Notes: generated by a model from the letters alone, not told the origin. Positions 39,694 through 50,534 are shown, counted from the stretch's first letter. The stretch: DNA of 64,000 nt from Nematopogon swammerdamellus (GCA_946902875.1 OX336340.1:24071566-24135565), one strand, 5' to 3'. Made by a program: numbers and translations.

Positions 39694-40025
39694 ACCGTGT
39701 GGGGCCGGTACTTAAAGAGAATAACCCCACTGCATCTCTCCCCGTGCATTTCGTAAAAGCCGACTAAGGGATAAGGACAAGATGCCGTGCTAAAGGGCGA
39801 CAGGCTCGCCAGCTCTCACCTTGGCACGCTACTTCCACCGAGTCATGCAGCAGGTGGGCCTTCGTGCCTCACTTGCTGCTTGATCGATTGAATCTTGTTC
39901 CAATACTTTGCGAAACGTGGTGGTCGGTGTTGTGCTGTAATTTACCAGAGTCCTTGCAGGACAACACCGATTACTCTGCTTACCCCGATTGTCGGGATTC
40001 AGCGTGTGTGATATGTATGTATGTA
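39694..40025 (+). mobile_element. Family A'' element, full length
   Basis: Reference copy. Head TACCGTGTGGGGCCGGTACT, CCCACTGCATCTCTCCCCG, CGACTAAGGGATAAGGACA; then ATGCCGTGCTAAAGGGCG, CACCTTGGCACGCTACTTCC, GCAGCAGGTGGGCCTTCG, GCGAAACGTGGTGGTCGG, CCCCGATTGTCGGGATTC, ending GTGTGTGATATGTATGTATG. The first ~85 bp match A', the rest does not. Confidence 0.9.
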
Positions 40026-40420
40026 TCATATGTTGTAATTATCATACGTTGTAAAAAAAAACATGAAATTAAACTGTACGAATATGAACGATTTGACGGC
40101 TACTGCATTGGTCTGCTGGTCTGGTTGAGTATCTTTGTGTTCCCTATAGTGATGTGATATGTTACATGTTTTTGTACGCACTAACATGCGGGTAGTTTTT
40201 ATTTCGTTACCTACTGTCAAAATCTTCATAAATTTCACGTCCTTGCTATTATTCAATCTGTTTGCTGTATTCTTTTTTTATTTCTCTATATTTTATTCTA
40301 AATAATAAGAATTATTTTATTCCAATCCGAATTCTATTAAATCCGATGTGCTCGTGAAGTGCCTTAAATATTTTTTAATGTCAGATAGTGCCTTGATTTT
40401 TATACTCGTCTAAATACAAA
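40026..40420. other. Unique DNA, 5' flank of the candidate exon
   Basis: Non-repetitive and AT-rich. No TATA box at a proper distance; TATACTCGTCTAAATACAAA leads into the candidate ATG. Confidence 0.35.
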
Positions 40421-40492
40421 ATGGTGCTAAGTTTTAAAGAAATGCTGAGTAAGTTAGGATTCTCCGAGGACGAGGTTGCAAAGAAAGATGAG
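40421..40492 (+). CDS. Candidate first coding exon, product unknown
   Basis: ATG in good context (ACAAAATGG) opens 24 codons, MVLSFKEMLSKLGFSEDEVA then KKDE, which end exactly at GAG followed by GTATGC, a good donor, phase 0. The composition (acidic and basic residues, amphipathic pattern, no repeat bias) looks like a real protein N-terminus rather than a repeat shadow. The frame continues only briefly past the donor into CLQLLRVVCI. I do not recognise the protein. No matching acceptor exon is identifiable downstream, so the call depends on a distant exon. Confidence 0.4.
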
Positions 40493-40633
40493 GTATGCCT
40501 TCAACTTCTAAGAGTAGTATGTATTTTGGTTTTTTGTGTAGTATATATACGAGAGTTCACTATAGTCACTTGTATACAGTCAGATCTAAAACGTCCGTGC
40601 CATGAAGCGAAAATTCGTTTAATTTTATTGTAA

Positions 40634-40950
40634 CGTCGCAGTTGAGCAACGTCGCAGTTGAGCAACGTCGGGCGCGGTCAGACTTTAGATTAGGTGACCT
40701 TCTGAACATGTTTCGTATTCCACGTAAAACTATATCAGTCCCTTCCCTTACCTTACTAGGTAGCATTTGATCCGCCCGGGTCGGTTGGTATCACCGCACG
40801 GGATAAAAGGTCGGATAAAGAGGCTATGCAAATAGTTCGTGTTTTCGGTTCAGTTCGGTCTTGCCGGCACGCCCAAAGGGAAACTCTGACATGGCACCTA
40901 GTCCACCAAGGTGTAATGGGTTAACATCACGAATGTTGTAGGTGATGTAT
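40634..40950 (+). mobile_element. Family A SINE, diverged
   Basis: Head begins CGCAGTTGAGCAACGTCGCA (duplicated) and GTTGAGCAACGTCGGGCGCG, closer to true 5S rRNA here than in other copies. The box C part is decayed (ACTTTAGATTAGGTGACC). The body and part of the tail follow, to ATGTTGTAGGTGATGTAT. The tRNA part is missing. Confidence 0.85.
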
Positions 40951-40953
40951 ATC

Positions 40954-41274
40954 GAATGTAGTACCGTGTGGGGCCGATACTTTAAAAGAATAGCCCCACT
41001 GTATCTCTCCCCGTGTATGTCGTAAAAGATGACTAAGGGATATGACTCCCTTCTTATATTACTAGGTGGTAGGGTTTAACCCGCCCGGGTTGGTACCACC
41101 GCACTGAATGAATGTTCGGTCGAAACGGCTATGTAAATAGTTTGTGTGTTCCGTCCAGTTCAGTGTAGCCGGCACGACCGAAGGGAAGCACTGACGTGGC
41201 ACCAAGTCCACCTGGTGTTATGGGTCAGTTTCCATAAAAAAAGGTGATGTAGCCAACCGTGCCAGTTTCCATAC
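40954..41274 (+). mobile_element. Family A' SINE, full length
   Basis: TACCGTGTGGGGCCGATACT, AAGAATAGCCCCACTGTATC, TGACTAAGGGATATGACTCC, then the shared A body and tail. The last 40 bp is scrambled: GTCAGTTTCCATAAAAAAAG is followed by GTGATGTAGCCAACCGTGCC, so a tail segment is repeated. It sits 3 bp after the preceding A copy. Confidence 0.88.
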
Positions 41275-41576
41275 ACTTAAAGCATTTTTTTTTTTCAACT
41301 AAAGTCCGAACATGACACGTAAACCGGTCGCGGAGTCGCTGTCGCAATACGCTTAGTAAATGTAAAATGGACTTTACGACGGTGTTGCTATTACTGCGTG
41401 CACCGGAAGTGGCGTCATCCATTGCAGGACAATTTATTAGTACGAGTTCTCGTCACAGCAGATATCAATTTCCGGGGGTGGGGGGGAGGGGGCGAGCGCC
41501 CTGACCACAGTACACTAGTGCAACAGTAAAGCACTCCATGCAAACACTCAAATTGCGATTTAATTTAAATCCTAAA
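41275..41576. other. Unassigned with G-quadruplex-capable run
   Basis: CCGGGGGTGGGGGGGAGGGG at 41473-41492 on the + strand. Nothing else seen. Confidence 0.5.
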
Positions 41577-42162
41577 TGATTCGCCTAAGTCGACAACTGA
41601 CCAAGTGACTTTTTGTAAACTTTTGGGAAATCAATAAAAACTTCCCACTGTAGAAAAAATGTACCAGGTCCATGAAATAAAAAATAAACCACTCTTGTTT
41701 TTTCCTTCATTCATAAAATGTTACACATCTAAGTTAAAAAAAAATCTTGAACATGTATAAAAAAAAATAAAAATAAATAAAACATGGTCAGTTTTCGACT
41801 TATGGGTCAAAAAACAAAACAAAATTGTTCATATTTTGAAATGTTTTATTTTAAAAATCATTACCTACCCTTCTATTGAATAGGTACTAACCTAACCTCG
41901 AATGACGTTTGTAGTATTGCCAGAAAGTACTTAAAAATAAACCTTTATCACTTTCGTTCTAAAGCAAAAAGTGACCAAGTGAGCCTAACATGGGCAGTTT
42001 TCCCTTAGAGAAAAAACTTCATACGATTTTGTTAGAGTAATGTGAGAATTTGGTCAGTTTTGTACATTGGGTCGATGGATAGCCTAAAAAGGAGAACTTC
42101 TGCATTCATAACTCAATTTCGCTAAAATGATCACTTGGTCAGTTTTCGACCTAGGCGAATCA
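41577..42162. mobile_element. MITE with ATTCGCCTA...CTGACCAAGTG ends
   Basis: Left TGATTCGCCTAAGTCGACAA, CTGACCAAGTGAC. Right TCACTTGGTCAG, TTTTCGACCTAGGCGAATCA. About 33-bp inverted ends. The ACCAAGTG/TGGTCAG core recurs inside (about 41785, 41972, 42053), like transposase-binding subterminal repeats. Target duplication unclear; about 586 bp. Confidence 0.78.
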
Positions 42163-43281
42163 AATGTAGGAATACATGTTAGGTAAGCCAAGGAGGGAGG
42201 AGAGTGGGGTCGATCTCCCCCACCTGCGTTTGCGGGAGGGCAGACGGGAAGGATGTTTTAATTTTGTATGAAAATATGTATTAGGAGCCGAGAGAGCTGA
42301 GGGTGGACGGGTCGTTTGGGGTGGTCCCCCCGCGGAGGGGGAGGGGGCAAGTGGGGAAAGTAAAAACGAAATCGTAATCAATTGATCTTGTCACACTCAC
42401 CCGCATCTTGCACACACATACTGCAGCATACCTGATTTTTTATTAGGTAAAGCTTCTTTTAAAAATAATTCACACATTACCTAACAAATTAAAAACAACG
42501 AAAATAAAATTGCATCAAAAGAATTGTCACAGATTATAAGTATAAGCATCAAAGCCGTGCGTTTAGGCTGTATAGTAGAGAGAGAGTACGGACACTATTC
42601 AAGCAGTGTACTGTGTCCCACAGGGAGTACTCCATACGTCCCATGATTTATGGACAGAGAATGTTTTTTTATCACACCGTATATAGCGAAGCGAGCACTT
42701 TTGTCTTGGTGTTTTTCGATCAACTCCCGCTTACGGTCAATGGCGTCCTTTTGTCTACAAAATACAAAACTAGGTAGAAACGTTCGGGCCATTATAAGGT
42801 GCTTGAATGAATTCAGTACAAGAATAGGAATGGCTTTAATAAGAGGGTAAGAGCTTCGGTAATAAAAAGCGATTGCTTCATTTTTTGATGAATTATGTCA
42901 AGTGAAACGTCGAGGGCGGCTGGGAGGCGAATTATTGGAAATGCCGCGTCGTGAAATTATATAATGATAAATGGTTTTGTACGAATATTTTCGGGAAAAT
43001 GTTTTTCAGTGTTTTTTTTTAGTTCAGTTTTGAATGGTTTTCAGTCGCTGTTGCGAGTGTAACAGTTACAAATGTTATTATATTTATAACTGACTGTTTA
43101 CAATGACAATCGAAATTGTACTGAATCTCGATTTACCTCATTATTCACTGTTTTCAGATTTGGTTTCGTATTTCAGTTTTAGTTGCTTATTCGCCATAAT
43201 CTATAATATGTTACATTGACAAAATGAGTATTCACTATGATTTGTCATTATTTTCATACTTTTCAAATTTAAAATTATTTA
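42163..43281. other. Unassigned with G-rich block
   Basis: 42180-42357 is G-rich with several GGGG runs. 42530-42860 is mixed sequence with reverse and forward frames of about 65 residues, neither conserved elsewhere. The rest is AT-rich. Confidence 0.4.
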
Positions 43282-43575
43282 CCTGAACGTAGCTCGGCCT
43301 TGAGTCTCGCCCTTCGTTACTTACTTCCTTCGAAAAGGTTTATTGTTCAACCGATCGTAGCTATGCCTTCGGCCTCACCCTTAGGTGCTTAGTTTCTTCG
43401 AGAAGTATATCGTTTACTAGAACGAAGCTCGGCCTTTGGCCTCGCACTTAGTTACTTGCTTTATTCGAGAAGGTTTATCCTTTACCTGAACGCAGCTCGG
43501 CCTTCTTTCTTACTTAATTTCTTCTTTTTAAATGCGAATTTCAGGCGAGCGAAGCCGCGGGCAAAAGCAAGTTAT
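43282..43575 (-). repeat. ~68-bp tandem units joined to an E2-type end
   Basis: GAACGTAGCTCGGCCTTGAG and variants recur at 43285, 43353, 43420 and 43489 (68, 67, 69 bp), with TTCGAGAAGGTTTATC between. The array ends in TTTCAGGCGAGCGAAGCCGC and GGGCAAAAGC, the E2 terminus in reverse. Appears to be an internal expansion within an E2 relative. Confidence 0.75.
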
Positions 43576-44063
43576 TTATAAAATGTAGAACTAAAATTGT
43601 TTATGAGATACAAAATCACTCCCTTCGGAGGCTATGTTAAGGTAATGTTAATTATGAAACACGACAACGTTATGTGCGAGTTTGGAACAACAGCCAATTA
43701 ACTTATGTGTGTTTTGGAACTATGCTTAACCCTATCTGGAATCACTAATCTTACTATATAGGTATTTATTTTGCGATAACTTGAGTGAGGTTCGTAAAAT
43801 GTACACAATTATACATAGTCGTTAGGTTAGTAGTTTTATCGTGTCAGAAGTCCATCGGCCGAACCTAGAATTTTCTAAGAATGTATGTCCGGTGAAGGAA
43901 AACACCGTTCAGAGATCTTTATATCAATAATGATAGTGACGTACAAGTTAAACTACAAGTGGTTGCATACATTATCAATCACGATCATGCTCATTTTCTG
44001 CATATCAGAAAAGTGTAACATCTACAGAATGTAGAATCCTACGAGTTTTTATTTATTTTGTAT
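43576..44063. other. Unassigned
   Basis: AT-rich, no recognisable element or exon. Confidence 0.45.
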
Positions 44064-44447
44064 TTTATGGAAACTGACACGGTTGGCTACATCACCTTCA
44101 ACATCCGTGTTGTCAGCCCATAACACCGGGTGAACTAGGTGCCATGTCAGTTCTTCCCTTCGGTCGTGCCGGCTACACTGAACTGGACGGAAAACATAAA
44201 CTATTTACATAGCCGTTTAGACCGGCGTTTCATTCAGTGCTGTGGTACCAACCCGGGCGGGTTGAACCCTACCACCTAGTAAGGTAAGAAGGGAAGGAAG
44301 GTACCTACAATTTTACGTGGAATCCGAACCACGGTCAGCCTCCAACGGTCGAGTGGTCACCCATCCAAGTACTGACCGCGCCCAGCGTTGCTTAACAATC
44401 AATAGCGACATTCGACTGTCTGCACCACTTAGCTATCGAGGCTGACA
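44064..44447 (-). mobile_element. Family A SINE, full length
   Basis: GGAAACTGACACGGTTGGCT, tail, body, GTGGTCACCCATCCAAGTAC, CCGCGCCCAGCGTTGCTTAA (5S), CAATCAATAGCGACATTCGA, CACTTAGCTATCGAGGCTGA (tRNA-like). It contains both the 5S box A and box C regions. A short GGAAGGAA duplication in the body. Confidence 0.92.
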
Positions 44448-44548
44448 GTTTAAACATATGGTTTGACTCAAAATATGGATGGTGAATAGTTTATTTCCAA
44501 TTTTGCTAAAGTAGTTTAGTTTGAGCTCTGTGGTTTGAGGATTAGAGA

Positions 44549-44628
44549 GGATTATTTTTATTGATCGGCACGATCACAGAGCAAAAAAGTGATTGTTGTT
44601 CTGTGGGCACGATCAATAAAAATAATCC
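44549..44628. repeat. 80-bp foldback
   Basis: GGATTATTTTTATTGATCG at 44549 and its exact complement ending 44628. Inner GCACGATCACAG pairs with CTGTGGGCACGATC only partly. Confidence 0.75.
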
Positions 44629-45985
44629 TTTATACAAACTGCTGGGTGCACTATTTCCGAAATCCGATTTACTCTCACGGCCGCTTATTTCCCTCCCCGC
44701 CCCTCCCCGCCCCTCCCGCCAGCTACTCGCACTATCGGCCAGCAAAATGGCGGACGGCATTAAACGTTAATGTGCCAACAATATTCTCCTTCGGGGCAGA
44801 TCGTAAAAACTTTAACCACTTCCAGCGCCGACTCGGCTCCCGTAAAAACGAACAGCGCTATGCGAAACTGAGCTACCGAGCAACCGAGCGGCTGAGCAGC
44901 CGAGCTAAACATACGTCCAATCTTAATGATCATCTGAGCAATCAACGCGAAAGTTGTTCTATTCTGTCATCTTTATCATTCTTGGATTATGGCTGTTTGC
45001 GCTTCCACAAAACTTTTGTATTGCACGAGCTCTTTATGAATGAAACGTGACGCAATCTGTTAGCCAAAACTGGCACTTCTGAAAAAGTATTGTTTGTCAT
45101 TTATGTTGTGTATCTTCTTGGGGCACTATAATATAATTTTGAGCTGATTTTAGACTGAAATACAATGTTATTCTTAAACGAAGTAAATATGTACACCAAA
45201 ACGAACTAAAAATTGTTTTGGTGTATTTTCTTCGTTAGCGAAAAACCTTTTTCTTTTTTCTCTCTCCCTTTTGACCATTTTGTTTGACAGACTAATCTTA
45301 ACCAAACTTTACAACATTACAAATTAAATTTATCACGAAATTCGTAAAATTCTTCAGGAGAAACGTGGGAGAAACATTACTGTTTTCAACAGTACCTACT
45401 GAATCAGTTTACTGTCTCATTAGCGCACCATGTTGGTTTAAAATGTGTTTTGTATACTAGGAACAAAATGCAAGTATAAATTACTAAAAATTATGAGAAT
45501 AAAAAAGTCATGTTATCAAATTATCCACAATGATGATGGTCGTTTTTTTTTCTAAATTAAAAAATTGTGAGTGCTTGTGACTGATTTATGTGTAACTTTG
45601 TTAGCTTTACATACGCACACCTACGAGTCACATCTAGATGAATTATCCGATAACAGAAGTTCAAATGTGTTACCCTAGAGCCAACATGTGTAGAACATAG
45701 GTACATAAAAAAACAATTTGTTTTACTTTGGTTACATGCTGCATAGCCACTGCTATTGCCCGCCTCAGGTTCTTGTAGGTAATGAGTATGAGTTCGATGC
45801 ATTGTCGGAGGTAGCTGCAACTGAACTGGATTACTTTCATATTGTTGTTGCTTGCTCCCTATTGTGGGCACCTATCATCAATAATGTAGAAATACCGTAG
45901 ATGGAGAAGGAACGTAATATATGCCGTGAAGTGATTTTATTTTAACTATCGCATTGTTGTACAATTGTATATTGTTCCATTTTTA
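44629..45985. other. Unassigned; C-rich block and a hairpin
   Basis: 44691-44720 is C-rich (CCCTCCCCGCCCCTCCCCGC), quadruplex-capable on the reverse strand. AAAATGGCGGACGGC at about 44744 has a start-like context but only 7 codons. 45176-45237 is an imperfect hairpin (ACACCAAAAC/GTTTTGGTGT with outer AACGAAG/CTTCGTT). No gene supported. Confidence 0.4.
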
Positions 45986-46205
45986 ACCGACTTCAAAAAG
46001 GAGGAGGTTCTATGTTCGGCTGTATGTATTTTTTTTTATGTATGTCCAGCAATATCTTCCCCAATTGTGAACCGATTTCGATGATTCTTTTTGTGTTCGG
46101 TTCAGTCTAGCTCCAAGGTGTTCCCTTGGTGTGTTTTGGTCAAGATCGGATAGGAAAGTGAGGCGGAATCGCGAGGCCGAAGGCCGAGCGATTCCGCCGA
46201 GTACA
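45986..46205 (+). mobile_element. Dispersed repeat end (ACCGACTTCAAAAAGGAGGAGG)
   Basis: Opens ACCGACTTCAAAAAGGAGGA, then ATGTATGTCCAGCAATATC, TGAACCGATTTCGATGATTC, ending in a GGCGGAATCGCGAGGCC / GCGATTCCGCC hairpin. The opening motif is common in insect repeats (often RTE-associated). Single copy here. Confidence 0.55.
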
Positions 46206-46278
46206 TTAATAGCAAATAAAATTTACTAAAAAAACTGTCAAATAAAAAACTATTTAAAAAATTATAAAAACCGCCTTC

Positions 46279-46407
46279 AAAAATGTATGAAATAAAAAAA
46301 AAAATCGAACCCTAGAGTTGAAGGCGGTGGTGCTAAAGCAAGCAAAAATAACCGACCGCCTTCAACTCTGGGTTTCGATTTTTTATTTTTTTATTTCATA
46401 CATTTTT
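46279..46407. repeat. Foldback with ~49-bp arms
   Basis: AAAAATGTATGAAATAAAAA, TCGAACCCTAGAGTTGAAGG, CGGT pairs with ACCGCCTTCAACTCTGGGTT, TCGATT, and TATTTCATACATTTTT. Loop about 27 nt (46328-46354). A third CCGCCTTCAAAAATG just outside suggests inverted duplication of a repeat end. Confidence 0.8.
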
Positions 46408-46452
46408 TATAAATGACCAACCGTCTCTGTTTGAGTTTTTTACCTGTGCTAT

Positions 46453-46607
46453 TATGTATCCCGACAATCGGGGTAAGCGGAATAATCGGTTTTATGGGGC
46501 AAGTTCTCTTGTAAATTACAGCACAACACCGACCACCACGTTTAACAACGTATTAGGACAAGATATAACTATCAAGCAGCAAGTAAGGCACGAAGACCCA
46601 TCTGCTT
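46453..46607 (-). mobile_element. Family A'' element, tail fragment
   Basis: TATGTATCCCGACAATCGGG, ACAGCACAACACCGACCACC, ACGTTTAACAACG, CAAGTAAGGCACGAAGACCC. Head missing. Confidence 0.8.
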
Positions 46608-47356
46608 TGTTTAACACTTCATAAACACATAGTGTTTCATTAGTTTGACATTAAGTTACATTAGGTAAATATATTTTTTATTTAATGTTTGATTTTGTTC
46701 GCATAAATGTTTTTGTTTAGATCATAGTTTTCTTATTATCTTTTGGCACCTTGCATGTGAGTAAAATTTTTATTTCGTTGTGATGAAAGATTTTTTTATT
46801 AATTTAGTCTTTTCAAATTAGCATCATATTTTTTTTTTATATTATACGATCAATAATCTGTAATTGTACGATCTGTAATCTTAACTGGTTCTGAGTCTGT
46901 TAAATATTTTATATTAATTCGCGTCCTTTATGTACTGTATGATTGATTACTGAATAAAATAAAATAAAAAAATAACAATAAGTAAGATTTTACAAAATAC
47001 ACATGAAAAAACTTACAGGTGGCTCTATAATGTCACAATTAATCGCTCGCTTTCACGAAAAGAGCAATTTATTGACATACAAAAAAAATCAGCATTTTCT
47101 GCGCCCGTAGCTCTCCCCAATTACGCCCGCCATACTGTCAACACAAAAGTGACCAAGTGCCCGCACACCGCGCGCCGAACGAATAAATAAAACTGTAAAT
47201 ATTTAACCAACACACTGGTCGAACAAAATGCATCAATTAAAAATATATTACGAAGGCCTCGGGGCGTTTCCACGTCGTTGGGTTACACTGCGCGACAACG
47301 CGACACGCTACGTCGACTGACACGTCTTGTCGACCAGCAGGACAATTTATAAATTT
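46608..47356. other. Unassigned, AT-rich then GC-mixed
   Basis: AT-rich to 47040 with AATAAAATAAAATAAAAAAA at 46955. 47270-47340 has several CGACACG/GTCGAC motifs. No gene. Confidence 0.4.
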
Positions 47357-47683
47357 GTTCCGTGTGGGGCAGGTACTTTACAAGAATAGCCCCACTGCAT
47401 CTCTCCCCGTGTATGTCGTAAAAGGCGACTAAGGGATATTCTATACTACCTTCTTATATTACTAGGTGGTAGGGATTAACCCGCCCGGGTTGGTACCACC
47501 GCACTGAATGAAAGGTCGGTCGAAACGGCTATTTAAATAGTTTGTGTTTTCCGTCCAGTTCAGTGTAACCGGCACGACCGAAGGGAAGCACTGACGTGGC
47601 ACCAAGTTCACCCGGTGTTATGGGCTGATATCACGGATGTTGTAGGTGATGTAGCCAACCGTGTCAGATTCCATAAAAAAAAG
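47357..47683 (+). mobile_element. Family A' SINE, full length
   Basis: TCCGTGTGGGGCAGGTACTT, AGCCCCACTGCATCTCTCCC, GTAAAAGGCGACTAAGGGAT, shared body, and CCAACCGTGTCAGATTCCAT then A8. Like 36048-36371 but in + orientation. Confidence 0.92.
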
Positions 47684-47972
47684 ATGTATCGACTAAACGT
47701 ATGCGTCCCGTTGCATCCGCGTCGCGGCCGATCCGCACTTTTATTTGCTAAAATAAACATATTTGGAGAACATTTTACTATCGGCCGTTTAACTCCGTCT
47801 GTGTAATGCGTTTGTATTAAACAATTTGTGCTGACGAATTTGCATATGAATACGCTCTTTTAAACATGCAGCGTACTGAGCGACTGCATCGTTCGAATCA
47901 CTCTATATAATATGTGCATACTGAATAATATGAAAATGTTTATTCGGAAATATTCTTTATCGGTGGTTCAGT

Positions 47973-48195
47973 CATTTTTAGGTTTCCGTATCCCGCGCGG
48001 AATCCTATTACTAAGCCTACGCCGTCTGTCTGTCCGTATGTCCTACTGCTGTATCTTTGGAACCGTAATAGGTAGCCGGTTGAAATTTTCACAGAATATG
48101 TTATATATTATGGCGGATATAACAACAAATAATCAAAAATAGAACAAGCAAAAAATTAAGGGGCTCCCCATATAAGAAACGTGTTTTTTTTTCAA
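47973..48195 (+). mobile_element. Family C element, 3'-truncated
   Basis: TTTTTAGGTTTCCGTATCCC, GCGCGGAATCCTATTACTAA, GCTGTATCTTTGGAACCG, ATAGGTAGCCGGTTGAAAT, GGGGCTCCCCATATAAGAAA. Stops before the hairpin end. Confidence 0.8.
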
Positions 48196-48344
48196 TTTTT
48201 TGACGTGATGACGTCACGTCTTATAAATTGATGAACACCGGCTGCACTCACGAACATTTTTATCATGTACTTAAATAAATTTTACATATTTTATATTCTA
48301 CAAAAACTTATAAAAATACACAAAATTAATAAAAATATAAATAA

Positions 48345-48930
48345 ATAAATATCCGCCGGCGGCGGGAGGCAGGCCTCCAAGCACGCCGGTGGGTGCAGGC
48401 CGTGGCTACGGAGCTCTCCGGGACGACGCGAGACAAGCTACGAGCGATAGGTGGTGGTACTAGACACGTAGGCCACCACCACCCCCATCCCGGAGAGCTC
48501 CGTATCCGTCGGACTGCGGGGCGACGTCACACAGCTCTTCTATCTTTGTTGTGCGCTCTTGCGTGCGTCGCTGTTGCGCACGGCGCTGCACCGGTAGCGG
48601 AGGCTGCAAGCGCGACACAGGGCCGCGATAGCCCCAAGCTAACCGGTGGCGGCGGACTTCGTCCCGTCGTAGCTGGTGTGGCGGGGCGTGTCCCTGGTTC
48701 GTCATCCTCACCGGCAGACGCGGGCGATGGATCAGCGAACCGTGGTGGATTGGGTGCGCTGGTTGCGAAAGAAGCAGCAGGTCTTGTCACTGGATTCGGC
48801 CACACCGCGAGGAGGGCGAGGCGTGTTGACTGGGACGCGCGACGTCACTTGTCCCTCCTCTGACACAGCGGGGTGGTGAGGCGCTGAGGCGGTGTCGCCG
48901 GTAATCCACTGGCGAGGCTGTCGGGTAATC
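48345..48930 (-). pseudogene. Family G LINE, GC-rich 3' end
   Basis: Reverse copy: CCGCCGGCGGCGGGAGGCAG, GTGCAGGCCGTGGCTACGG, AGCTCTCCGGGACGACGCG, CGATAGGTGGTGGTACTAG, CCCCATCCCGGAGAGCTCCG. About 400 bp of polyprotein remnant follow. Forward frames of 156 and 67 residues are antisense shadows. The AT-rich 3' UTR is shortened. Confidence 0.65.
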
Positions 48931-49182
48931 GGTTTTATAACATTTTAATTTTTTCAAATTTTCAGAAAAATGTTTTACCCCTTGTCAGTCTGACAGCTTT
49001 TCTTCTTAATATTATTAGTTTTTAAAGTACTCACATTTGCGATTTAAGAATTAAACTTCTAAGCACGATAAAGTATTATAAACTGATTTTGTATCTGACT
49101 TCGCACTTTATATACTTTATGACATCATCACGTAAAACTATCGTCCGTAAACCGACTTTACAGACAACCAATTTTTTTTTTG

Positions 49183-49237
49183 TGGAGCGGATACCTCGTT
49201 GCGCGAGTTCGACTCGCACTTGGCCGATTTTTTTATA
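49183..49237 (+). mobile_element. Family C element, hairpin end only
   Basis: GCGGATACCTCGTTGCGCGA, GTTCGACTCGCACTTGGCC, then poly-T. Confidence 0.75.
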
Positions 49238-49530
49238 GAAAGAGCGACATGTGGCGCCGAGCCACCCATAAGGTGTCTAACGACGCCCATGGACACTCGT
49301 TCGTACGCGGGGGTTGCGAATGCCATGCCGGCCTGACAGGTGCCTATTCACTCCAGGGAGAGCGTTCCAGAGTTTACCAGTTCTGTGGAGGAAAGATCGG
49401 CAGAACCGATTGGTACGCATCCGTGGTAAGTCCAGCGTATAGGGATGCAATCCCTGCCCAGTGCGCGTTGTGCGGAGGTGGAAAGGGGACGGTGGGATCG
49501 CCGTCATGTTGGAAGAATGGATGCTAGGAG
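49238..49530 (-). pseudogene. Family F LINE, C-terminal coding remnant
   Basis: The reverse frame (49277-49507) is open and reads FHLRTTRTGQGLHPYTLDLP, RMRTNRFCRSFLHRTGKLWN, ALPGVNRHLSGRHGIRNPRV, RTSVHGRR. RFxRSFLxRTxxLWNxLP...VNRxL is a typical end of a LINE polyprotein (Jockey/R1-type endings). Compared with 62500-62790, about 20 residues between ALP and VNRHL are deleted in frame. Confidence 0.8.
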
Positions 49531-49554
49531 ACTAACGAAATAAATTTACCGAGC

Positions 49555-49790
49555 AAATGTGAGAGAAGGGTCGCTCTAAACGCACGTACCTGGACCAGAT
49601 CGGGCATGTGCTGAAAAAGGATCAAGTGCGTAAGTACCCGTAACCGACGAGCATGCATGAAGAACATTATGAGAGTGGAAGAGGCGGCAGAGGTGTGTCA
49701 GGATCAGGAGAGCGTGGCACGTTGAAATCCGTTGTCTCTGCCTATCCCACCGGGAAACAGGCGTGACGCTATGTATGTATGTATTATTAT
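49555..49790 (+). pseudogene. Family H (RTE-like) LINE 3' end
   Basis: AGAGAAGGGTCGCTCTAAAC, GTACCTGGACCAGATCGGGC, GAGAGTGGAAGAGGCGGCAG, GTGTGTCAGGATCAGGAGAG, TGTCTCTGCCTATCCCACCG, GGAAACAGGCGTGACGC, (TATG)n. Translation in broken frames gives KRTYLDQIG and LCLSHREQA-type endings. Matches 35465-35600 in inverse. Confidence 0.7.
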
Positions 49791-50169
49791 TCAGTTAAAG
49801 AATATAAATTTGGAAGAATTAAGTAATTAAGGAGAGGGCAAAGGGCGAACTGCGTCCAAGTAAACGATGTACTCGAAGAAAGTGTTCATATAGATTTCAT
49901 ACTTTAACGAAAAAAAAACCTAGAGCGAGGCCGAATGCCGAGCAAACCAACTTTGTTTTACTCTTTTTTGCCTCTGTGACGATCATCTCTGTGTTAGGGA
50001 ATTCGGCGCGCAAAATCAGGACTGAATTTTAATCAGGCGCTTAGCATAACCACGAGTGCCTAAATCTAAAATACATTATTTGGAATGTTACAAATTATGG
50101 ATGGACTCTTACAAATTAGAATATCGATTTTAGATTAGTCACTAATCACTATACAACCATTTATTTATA
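49791..50169. other. Unassigned
   Basis: CTAGAGCGAGGCCGAATGCCG at about 49920 resembles the 43282 array unit. Otherwise nothing. Confidence 0.4.
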
Positions 50170-50412
50170 TGTACCTACCAAGAACGTTAGAAGAGGTTGG
50201 ACGTCGGACTGTCCAATGCTTATATGAGAACCAGCGTCGCCTAGCTCCGCGGGTAGCGGAGGGGACGGCGCGCGCTCTGATCGGGTGGTATCGGGTGGTA
50301 TCGCGCTTTGATTGGGTAGTAACGAATTTTATTGGTACGTTTTTACTAAATCGTGTTATGCTGGCGCGGGGAAGGTCCGACGTCCCTACCTCTAACGTTC
50401 TTGGTACCTTCA
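50170..50412. mobile_element. MITE with ACGTCGGAC...AACGTTCTTGGTA ends
   Basis: Left TACCAAGAACGTTAGAAGAG, GTTGGACGTCGGAC. Right GTCCGACGTCCCTACCTC, TAACGTTCTTGGTA. About 36-bp arms; centre GC-rich with a duplicated TCGGGTGGTA. Both strands carry an 82-residue frame because of the symmetry; neither is credible. Confidence 0.78.
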
Positions 50413-50534
50413 TTTAAAGCACGTGATTCATATTAAGAAGAAGACGAAAATGTTTTTACTTTTCTCCATTAAAACAATTATATACAATAATGTCAATTAA
50501 GTAGTGATAAAACGATAATCTCAAAAGCAGTAAG

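Noticed and set aside
44589..45050. 153-residue forward frame
   Set aside because: Starts inside a foldback and crosses C-rich DNA; no recognisable domain, splice support or consistent codon bias.
48393..48863. 156-residue forward frame
   Set aside because: Antisense to a LINE G remnant; GC-rich shadow.
50165..50417. Two 82-residue frames on opposite strands
   Set aside because: They mirror each other because the DNA is an inverted-repeat MITE.
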